DNA of 11,276 nucleotides from CAYJLC01 sp964370735 (GTDB lineage: Bacteria > Bacillota > Clostridia > Oscillospirales > Butyricicoccaceae), in assembly GCA_964370735.1 (NCBI GenBank), contig CAYJLC010000061.1:1-11276 (forward strand). Direction: 5' to 3'. Of this stretch, positions 5,955 to 11,276 are shown piece after piece (within the stretch, counting starts at the first letter, position 1; each line of letters starts with the position of its first letter). A program made the translations under genes and the position numbers. The notes under the pieces are model-generated. The model saw only the letters and a list, made by a program, of their open reading frames with translations, made no database searches and was not told the origin of the DNA.

Positions 5955-7700
5955 TTAATTAAGCACCCAACTAGCGCTTTTTGCTTGAAGTTCTATCATA
6001 TTTTTGTAATCTTTTGATATTTTCATAAGCTCGTTATGCTTGCCTTCGGCAGAAACTTTGCCCTCTTTTAAAAGAACAATTTTGTCAGCGTAAGCGATAG
6101 TTCTCATTCTGTGCGCGATAACTATGACCGTCTTGTCTTTTGTAAGCTTCGAAATTGCCTTTTGTACAGAACTTTCATTTTTAATATCGAGAGAAGAAGT
6201 TGCTTCGTCAAGTAAAACAATAGGTGCATTTTTTAGCAAAGCCCTTGCGATAGACAACCTTTGGCGTTCTCCACCAGAAAGTTTTGAGCCATTTTCGCCT
6301 ATTAAAGTGTCATATCCATTCGGTAAATTCATTATGAAATCGTGGCACTGAGCATCGTTTGCAGCCTTGATGACTTCGGCATCACTTGCACCTTTTTTAC
6401 CAATTCTGATATTTTCCATAACCGTATTATTAAACAAAGTGACATCTTGGAACACGATAGAAATTTCTTTTAGCAGTGTTTCAGGCTCAATTTCTGACAC
6501 ATTTTCCGAACCTATCGTGATTTTTCCGTCATTTGCGTCCCAAAATCTAGCAGCAAGTTTAAGTGCAGTCGATTTTCCACCACCAGACGGACCAACTAGC
6601 GCTGTCACTTCGCCTTGCTTTGCAATGAAATTCACACCATTCAGTACCGTTTCACTCGTATCATAGCTGAAATTCACATTTTCAAATCGAATATCGTAGT
6701 CTTTTGGTGAAAATTCTTCTTTGCCCTCTTGAATTTTAGTGTTTTCAAATTCTTTCATACGATTTACGCTATTAAGTGTGATAAAAATTGCAGCAAAATT
6801 AATCAAAGCGCCAGCAAGTGGGTCATAAATTCGTGAGGCAATCATTAAAAATACAAGCAATGTAAGCAAAGTAATTTCGCCAGATCCAAGCAAAATCACA
6901 CCGGTAATCATCGTCGTTGCAATGCCGAGTTTTAATATCATTTGCGAAGAAGTTACAAATGTACCTGTCACAAATTCGGCGATTAAACTTGCTTTTTCGT
7001 GGTTTTCTAAATGCTCGTTCATAATTTCAAGATGAGCATTTTTTCTGCCGTTAGACTTAATATCTTTAACATTTTCGATGCATTCTTGGATTTTATCGGT
7101 ATAATTTAGGACGATAACTTTCGTTTTTTCATTGTATTTATCTTGTAATTTCTTTGTGATTAAGCATAAAAGAAATGACACAGGAATTACCCAAGTAAGC
7201 GAAATTGCGAGCCTGAAATCAAAGGCAAACATAAAAATTCCTATGATAATTGTCGAAATAATCGAGCCTATAAACCCTGGAACAAAGTGCGAAAACGCGT
7301 TTTCCATCATTGTTACATCAGTCATAACTGTGGTTGTGACATCGGTTAGATTTTTCTTTCCAAAAAACGAAAGTGGAAGTTTTCTTAGCGATTCTGCGAG
7401 CGAAATTCGCATATTTGCACTCTCTTCATAAGCCGAAATATAGCAGAAATTATACTGGAAATAGTATAAAATAGCAAGCAAAACAAAGCTGAAAATCGCA
7501 TAGGCTATGTAAAAAATTGTTGAATAAACAGGGGACATACCTTCTAAAATCGGCATTAAACTGTCGTTTATAAAGTAAAATGAAATTGTGCTTATCATCA
7601 TAATTACGATATTTATAAAAATTGTTATAACACTTGCTTTCAGCAGTTCACTTGCACCTTTTTCGGTTAAAGCAAAGGTTTTTTGTAAATAATTTTTCAT
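5955..7700 (-). CDS. ABC transporter half-subunit, fused membrane and ATPase domains (second gene of pair)
   Basis: This 581-residue half-transporter has a six-helix type I exporter-fold membrane domain (about 1-315) followed by a complete nucleotide-binding domain: Walker A GPSGGGKST (370-378), Q-loop Gln418, signature LSGGE (474-478), Walker B IVLLDE (494-499) with the catalytic glutamate, D-loop SSLD and switch His530. The start overlaps the stop of the other half-transporter by one base (TAATG), and GAGGA sits eight bases upstream, a strong sign of a co-translated heterodimer. The pair belongs to the MsbA/YbtPQ-like class, which includes drug exporters and a few metallophore importers, so direction and substrate are open. 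Downstream neighbours (ATC-hydrolase-like protein and methyltransferase) point to a small organic substrate. Confidence 0.92.
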   Translation of the reverse strand: MKNYLQKTFALTEKGASELLKASVITIFINIVIMMISTISFYFINDSLMPILEGMSPVYSTIFYIAYAIFSFVLLAILYYFQYNFCYISAYEESANMRISLAESLRKLPLSFFGKKNLTDVTTTVMTDVTMMENAFSHFVPGFIGSIISTIIIGIFMFAFDFRLAISLTWVIPVSFLLCLITKKLQDKYNEKTKVIVLNYTDKIQECIENVKDIKSNGRKNAHLEIMNEHLENHEKASLIAEFVTGTFVTSSQMILKLGIATTMITGVILLGSGEITLLTLLVFLMIASRIYDPLAGALINFAAIFITLNSVNRMKEFENTKIQEGKEEFSPKDYDIRFENVNFSYDTSETVLNGVNFIAKQGEVTALVGPSGGGKSTALKLAARFWDANDGKITIGSENVSEIEPETLLKEISIVFQDVTLFNNTVMENIRIGKKGASDAEVIKAANDAQCHDFIMNLPNGYDTLIGENGSKLSGGERQRLSIARALLKNAPIVLLDEATSSLDIKNESSVQKAISKLTKDKTVIVIAHRMRTIAYADKIVLLKEGKVSAEGKHNELMKISKDYKNMIELQAKSASWVLN

Positions 7701-9486
7701 TAAGCTATATCCTCACTTTCGTTCCAAACAAATGCTTTGTTATATTCATTCCACATTTCAAAATATGCACCTTTTTTAGCTAAAAGTTCGTCGTGATTGC
7801 CATTTTCAATTGCTTTTCCGTCGGAAATAATATAAATTCGGTCAGCATTTTGCACAGTTGACAGCCTGTGTGCAATCATCAAAACAGTTTTGCCTTTTGT
7901 AAGTTCGCTCATTGCAAGCTTTATTTGATGCTCATTTTCAGGGTCGGCAAAGGCTGTCGCTTCGTCAAGCAAAATTATCGGCGCATCTTTTAAAATCGCC
8001 CTTGCAAGTGCAATTCTTTGTGCTTCTCCACCTGAAAGATAGACACCTTTTGTGCCATAAATCGTGTCAAGACCGTTTGGTAATTTTGCGATAATATCGT
8101 TGCACATTGCAGCTTTTAATGCAAATTTCACTTCTTCTATCGTTGCATTTGGCTTGCCTTCTTTGAGATTATCCAAAATACTCGCCTTGTATAAATTCGT
8201 GTTCTGGAAAACAAATGAGATGTTTTTCATAAGCTCTTCTTCGGAAATTTCCTTTACATCAACGCCACCGATTTTAACTGAGCCGTCTGAAACATCCCAA
8301 AATCTCGGAATTAATGTCGCAAGAGTGGATTTTCCACCACCGGAAGTACCGACTAGTGCAATTGTCTCGCCTTCTTTTATTGTAAGCGACACATTGTCAA
8401 CAGCTTTTTTATCGGTATCAGGATAAGAAAAGCTGACATTTTCTAAAGAAATATCAAAGTTTTTCGGTGTTTTTGGGTTTTTCGGTTGTTCAAGAGGTTT
8501 TTCGTTAAGTAAATTTTCAATTCGTGTCACAGCATCGCCTGCCATCATTGAATGTTGGCTGACCCACATAATTTTATTAAGCATAAGCGAGCAAATTGGA
8601 GTGAAAATCATATAAAAAATGAAATTTAGGAAAAAATCTACCATAGAAAGCTGATTTGCTATCATAAGAATTGCACTTAATACTAAGAAAATCGGTGTTG
8701 ATGCCAAGAAAGTCTGAAAAAGTACCATTCCAGAGCGACAACGATAGGCGTAAGCCTCGACATATTTTTGATAGGTCAAAATTGCCGAATGAAACTTTTC
8801 AAAAGAGAAAATACTTTGATTAAAAGTTTTAACAACAGGGATACCGCGCACATACTCGGTCGCTTCATTATTCATATTTTCAAGCGCAGTTTGATAGAGT
8901 TTTAAGCGTTCTGGTTGGTCTTTTCCCATAATCATCGACATTGAAATTATAGCGCAAACTGTTGGAATTAAGCTGATTAACCCAAGTTGCCAGTTATAAA
9001 TAAAAAGGATTGCAAGCACAGCAATAGGCGTTAAAAATGCACCTACTAAATCTGGTAGTTGATGTGCAAGATATGTTTCGGTAGCACCGGCGCTGTCTTT
9101 TATGATTTTTCGTAGTTTACCACTGCCTTCACTCGAAAAAAAGCCTAAAGGCAAGTTTAAAACATGATTTATCGCACGTTTTCGCATATTTTTTGCAATT
9201 CTATACGCTGCAATATGTGTGCAAATGAGAGCTATCATATAAACGAACATAGAACCCACAGCAAAACCGACAGAAAGCCACGCATTTTGTAAAATACTTT
9301 CAGTAAATGAAACGTTAGGATAAATCTCAAAAATTTCTAGAAGACACTCATAGATAAAAATTATTGGAAAAGCGAAATAATTGCACTAATTCCTGAAAAA
9401 ATCATGCCGAAAATGGTAAGATACTTATAATTTCCTGCAAAATTAAATAATCTTGCAAGAAGAGGTTTCTGTTTTTCTTTTTTCAT
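7700..9486 (-). pseudogene. ABC transporter half-subunit with a one-base frameshift (first gene of pair)
   Basis: The natural start is the ATG at 9486, with AAAGGAG (9493-9499) six bases before it. From there 41 codons are read (MKKEKQKPLLARLFNFAGNY onward, into the first membrane helix) to a TAA at 9361-9363. Homologous sequence continues in the -1 frame: adding one T to the TTTT run at 9368-9371 joins residue Phe40 to PIIFIYECLLEI and gives a normal 595-residue half-transporter. The rest is intact: Walker A GTSGGGKST (380-388), Gln428, LSGGE (484-488), Walker B IILLDE (504-509), His540. The D-loop reads DEATAFADPENE, as in YbtP/YbtQ and IrtA/IrtB-type proteins. A GTG at 9259 opens a 519-codon frame but lacks the first helix, and I do not see it as the real start. 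It could be a true mutation, a slippage site or a sequencing error. Confidence 0.85.
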
Positions 9487-9507
9487 ACAAATCTCCTTTA
9501 TACACTG

Positions 9508-9523
9508 GTTAGTTTTAGCTAAC
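9508..9523. promoter_or_regulatory. Palindromic operator candidate before the ABC operon
   Basis: GTTAG-N6-CTAAC lies in the 59-base gap between the TetR gene and the first ABC gene, ending about ten bases before the ribosome binding site. On the minus strand it reads GTTAGCTAAAACTAAC, identical at 14 of 16 bases to the plus-strand copy in the ahpC leader (3994-4009). A TATAAA just downstream could be a -10 box, but I see no matching -35, so whether a promoter sits here is unclear. Confidence 0.45.
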
Positions 9524-9545
9524 TTTTATTTAAAAAAATATCAGG

Positions 9546-10151
9546 TTATTGCCCCAATATTTCTTTTGTACCTTTATAGTAAAATTTTTGAATTTTTCCG
9601 ATATATTCAATTGCTTCTTCTCGACTTAAATCGTGATGAATTGCCTCTAACATATTGTTTAAACCAGATGTTGAAATAACGTGGACAAAAAACCTATTTA
9701 TCTTCTTCAGTTCAAAATTGATACTTTCCATATATAAAAGCGAAGCTTTTTCTTCAATATCAATAAGTTCATCGACAAATTTTTCGTATTTTGTATTGGC
9801 AGAAGCACAAAATAGCAATTTTGACAGTTCGAAATTTGAATAAAGATATTCCAACACGATTTTTGTGCCTTGTCCCATATTTTCAGTTATATCGGCACTT
9901 TCAAAGTCATATTGTTCCTCGGCTTCTTTGTGGACTTTTTTATATAATTTAAGCAAATTATCAGCAAATTCACCGACGATTGCCTCGAATAAAGCATCTT
10001 TTCCATCAAAATAATTATATAAAGCACCAGTTGTGACTTTTGCATTTTTCGCTATTTCACGCAAATTGGTGTTTATAAAGCCATTTTTGAGAAATTCTAC
10101 TTTGGCACAGGTTAATATTCGCTCTTTTGTAAGCTCAGACGAATAGCTCAA
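9546..10151 (-). CDS. TetR/AcrR-family transcriptional regulator
   Basis: The 201-residue protein has a TetR-type helix-turn-helix near the N-terminus (about residues 10-55: LTKERILTCAKVEFLKNGF, then LREIAKNAKVTTGALYNYF with the typical G-x-L-Y-x-Y-F ending) and a helical ligand-binding/dimerisation domain behind it. The start is a TTG at 10151, preceded by GAGGTG at the right distance; an in-frame TGA lies four codons upstream and no nearby ATG precedes the DNA-binding domain. It lies upstream of the ABC cassette on the same strand with a 59-base gap, so it probably controls that cassette and may be partly co-transcribed with it. A palindrome over its own promoter suggests self-repression. 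The ligand is unknown. Confidence 0.92.
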   Translation of the reverse strand: MSYSSELTKERILTCAKVEFLKNGFINTNLREIAKNAKVTTGALYNYFDGKDALFEAIVGEFADNLLKLYKKVHKEAEEQYDFESADITENMGQGTKIVLEYLYSNFELSKLLFCASANTKYEKFVDELIDIEEKASLLYMESINFELKKINRFFVHVISTSGLNNMLEAIHHDLSREEAIEYIGKIQKFYYKGTKEILGQ

Positions 10152-10164
10152 TTTATCACCTCAC

Positions 10165-10195
10165 ATAACATCATTATCTTTAATAACAATGTTAT
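10165..10195. promoter_or_regulatory. 31-bp palindrome, probable TetR autoregulatory operator
   Basis: Two 13-base arms, ATAACATCATTAT (10165-10177) and ATAACAATGTTAT (10183-10195), are inverted copies with two mismatches around a 5-base centre. The element covers the -10 box and the transcription start of the regulator gene, where a dimer or dimer pair of a TetR repressor would block the promoter. Binding by the adjacent regulator is inferred from position. Confidence 0.6.
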
Positions 10196-10217
10196 CACAA
10201 TGTCTATGTTTTGTCAA
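10189..10217 (-). promoter_or_regulatory. Promoter of the TetR regulator gene
   Basis: On the minus strand a perfect TTGACA (-35, 10217-10212) and TAACAT (-10, 10194-10189, four of six consensus bases) are exactly 17 bases apart, giving a start near 10182 and a leader of about 30 bases. Confidence 0.75.
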
Positions 10218-10324
10218 GAGGTTTAAAAACATACCTGATTATTTTCTAGGAGAACATATTAAAAAAATATAAAACTATCATCAGAATAACGAAAAGCAGG
10301 CATTAAATTTATAAGGTTTTATAT

Positions 10325-10353
10325 TTGCTCATTTAAAGATTTTATGTTATAAT
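10325..10353 (+). promoter_or_regulatory. Promoter of the DUF1349 gene
   Basis: A perfect -10 TATAAT (10348-10353) is preceded after 17 bases by TTGCTC (10325-10330), a weak -35 matching only the TTG core. The start would be near 10360, leaving a leader of about 87 bases. The leader holds a small TTCACA/TGTGAA inverted repeat (10366-10387). The region 10218-10324 is AT-rich intergenic sequence in which I see nothing else. Confidence 0.6.
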
Positions 10354-10446
10354 ATTTATGTTGATTTCACACACAAAAAATTGTGAATGTGAGGCAATGA
10401 AAATATTTCTCAGTTGAGCAAATTTATATAATGAATGGAGATTAGT

Positions 10447-11061
10447 ATGAAATTTGATACAAAACAATTAAGCTGGATTAATGAACCAAAAAAGTATACC
10501 ATTGACGATACTATGATTGAGATTAATACCGAAAGTGGCACTGATTTATGGCAAAGAACTTATTATAAATTCAGAAATGATAATGCACCTATGCTACAAA
10601 TGCAAACAAATGAAAAGGAATTTTCTTTTACAGTTAAGGCTGAGTACAACAGCAAAAACAATTATGACCAAGCAGGTATTGTTTTATATTTAGACAGTGA
10701 AAATTGGATTAAAGCGTCGGTTGAATATGGAGATGAAGAAAATGCATTTTTAGGTGCTGTTGTTACGAATAACGGTTATTCTGATTGGTCAACTACTCGC
10801 ATTTCTAATGAAATTAAATCAATGTGGTTTAGATTGAGCCGTAGGGGTGAAGATTTCTGTGTCGAAAATTCCACAGATGGTGAAAATTTTGTGCATATAA
10901 GAATATGCCATATATTTCACGCAAAAGATTCAGTTAATTTTGGTGTTTACGCTTGTAGCCCAGAAGATGGAGCATTTAAAGCAACTTTCACTGATTTTGA
11001 AATGACAGAATGCAAATGGGCATTGCACGACGGTCAACAACCAGATGAAGATTTAGTATAA
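10447..11061 (+). CDS. DUF1349-family protein (concanavalin A-like fold)
   Basis: The 204-residue protein has no signal peptide or membrane segment. Its pattern fits DUF1349 (COG3506, with B. subtilis YesU as a named member): WQRTYYKFRNDNAP (35-48), an alternating-strand FSFTVKAEY (59-67), YDQAGIVLYLDSENWIKASVEY (73-94), YSDWST (111-116), and the closing GVYACSPEDG...FTDFEM (166-186). The fold is a lectin-like jelly roll; the biochemical role is not known, and the database title 'regulation of enolase' is weakly founded. I chose the ATG at 10447 over 10435 because GGAG (10437-10440) sits six bases before it and would lie inside a gene started at 10435. It is a single-gene unit with its own promoter and terminator. 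Confidence 0.85.
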   Translation: MKFDTKQLSWINEPKKYTIDDTMIEINTESGTDLWQRTYYKFRNDNAPMLQMQTNEKEFSFTVKAEYNSKNNYDQAGIVLYLDSENWIKASVEYGDEENAFLGAVVTNNGYSDWSTTRISNEIKSMWFRLSRRGEDFCVENSTDGENFVHIRICHIFHAKDSVNFGVYACSPEDGAFKATFTDFEMTECKWALHDGQQPDEDLV

Positions 11062-11106
11062 ACACAATATTTTGTCCATATTAAAATTATCGACAAATAA
11101 ACTAAG

Positions 11107-11136
11107 GAGGCTGTCGCAATTGCGACAGCCTCTTTT
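11107..11136 (+). terminator. Strong intrinsic terminator of the DUF1349 gene
   Basis: A perfect GC-rich inverted repeat, GAGGCTGTCGCAA with its complement (11107-11132), is followed by TTTT; flanking AAG can pair with part of the T run. It lies 45 bases after the stop at 11061. Because the stem is symmetric it could also act on transcripts from the right, but no A run of useful length precedes it. Confidence 0.9.
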
Positions 11137-11186
11137 GCCTGCAATCCAATTACATATAAAAAGATACTCGCATTAGGGAAAATTGA

Positions 11187-11200
11187 TTTCAAATTTGAAA
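11187..11200. promoter_or_regulatory. Upstream palindromic operator candidate
   Basis: TTTCAAATTTGAAA is a perfect 14-bp palindrome ending five bases before the -35 box. It is continued by CTAT, as is the second copy at 11234-11247. The symmetry and length resemble MarR-family operators, but the regulator is not visible. Confidence 0.55.
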
Positions 11201-11205
11201 CTATA

Positions 11206-11234
11206 TTGACAATTGCTTTTTTTAGTGATATAAT
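11206..11234 (+). promoter_or_regulatory. Perfect-consensus promoter of the right-edge gene
   Basis: TTGACA (11206-11211) and TATAAT (11229-11234) match the sigma-A consensus at all twelve bases with the optimal 17-base spacing. Such a strong core promoter normally needs a repressor, consistent with the palindromes on both sides. Confidence 0.92.
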
Positions 11235-11247
11235 TTCAATATTGAAA
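11234..11247. promoter_or_regulatory. Downstream palindromic operator candidate
   Basis: TTTCAATATTGAAA is a perfect 14-bp palindrome that starts on the last base of the -10 box and covers the transcription start. It differs from the copy at 11187-11200 only in the central two bases, and a further half-site TTTGAAAT follows at 11250-11257. A bound repressor here would block RNA polymerase. Confidence 0.6.
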
Positions 11248-11268
11248 CTATTTGAAATGAGGTATAAT

Positions 11269-11276
11269 ATGAGAGA
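11269..11276 (+). CDS. First codons of a gene cut by the window edge
   Basis: An ATG at 11269 follows GAGG (11259-11262) by six bases and lies about 28 bases after the expected transcription start of the perfect promoter. Only Met-Arg and part of a third codon are inside the window, so the product cannot be named. The flanking palindromes would fit a self-regulated MarR-type repressor gene, but this is a guess from context. Confidence 0.6.

Noticed and set aside
6124..8426. Open frames on the plus strand opposite the ABC genes
   Set aside because: They lack ribosome binding sites, show no family features and mirror the conserved ATPase-domain codons on the other strand, so they are shadows.
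7700..9259. ABC gene as a complete 519-residue protein from a GTG at 9259
   Set aside because: It lacks the first membrane helix. A better start with a strong ribosome binding site at 9486 joins it through a single-base frameshift.

Overview
The window is AT-rich DNA from a bacterium. Strong AGGAGG-type ribosome binding sites, textbook TTGACA/TATAAT promoters, intrinsic terminators and families typical of anaerobic Firmicutes suggest a Clostridia-like organism. This is an inference; no rRNA or other taxonomic marker is present. There are no tRNA or rRNA genes, CRISPR arrays or insertion sequences.

Left part, plus strand: the last 27 codons of an unrecognised gene and its terminator (1-129), then a single-gene unit for a type I L-asparaginase (promoter 172-200, start 254, stop 1246). 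A 15-bp hairpin at 1261-1297 lies between this gene and the converging oxidative-stress operon and can serve both.

Oxidative-stress operon, minus strand (4045 down to 1307): ahpC-type peroxiredoxin, a Dps miniferritin, and a thioredoxin-reductase-like flavoprotein that carries the AhpF disulfide-relay module at its C-terminus instead of its N-terminus. This last gene has an in-frame TGA (1601-1603) that cuts off its final thioredoxin fold. The cut-off part stays open for 97 more codons, but its expected CxxC site reads YxxC.

Export/import cassette, minus strand (10217 down to 4181): a TetR-type regulator with its own promoter and a 31-bp palindrome over the -10 box, two ABC half-transporters, a protein of the L-2-amino-thiazoline-4-carboxylate (ATC) hydrolase family, a four-helix membrane protein and a SAM-dependent methyltransferase. 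All are tightly packed (1- and 4-nt overlaps, gaps of 11-15 nt). The first half-transporter has a one-base frameshift in codon 40. The two ABC subunits would form a heterodimer; the DEATAFADPENE D-loop of the first resembles YbtP/YbtQ/Irt-type transporters.

Right part, plus strand: a DUF1349 (concanavalin-like) cytoplasmic protein with its own promoter and a strong terminator, and then a perfect-consensus promoter flanked by two near-identical 14-bp palindromes, which drives a gene of which only the first bases are inside the window.

Most notable points: two independent gene-breaking lesions (TGA in the AhpF-like gene, frameshift in the ABC gene), a 16-bp palindromic motif shared by the ahpC and ABC leaders, the thiazoline-hydrolase-like/ABC/methyltransferase cassette, and the twin operators at the right edge.
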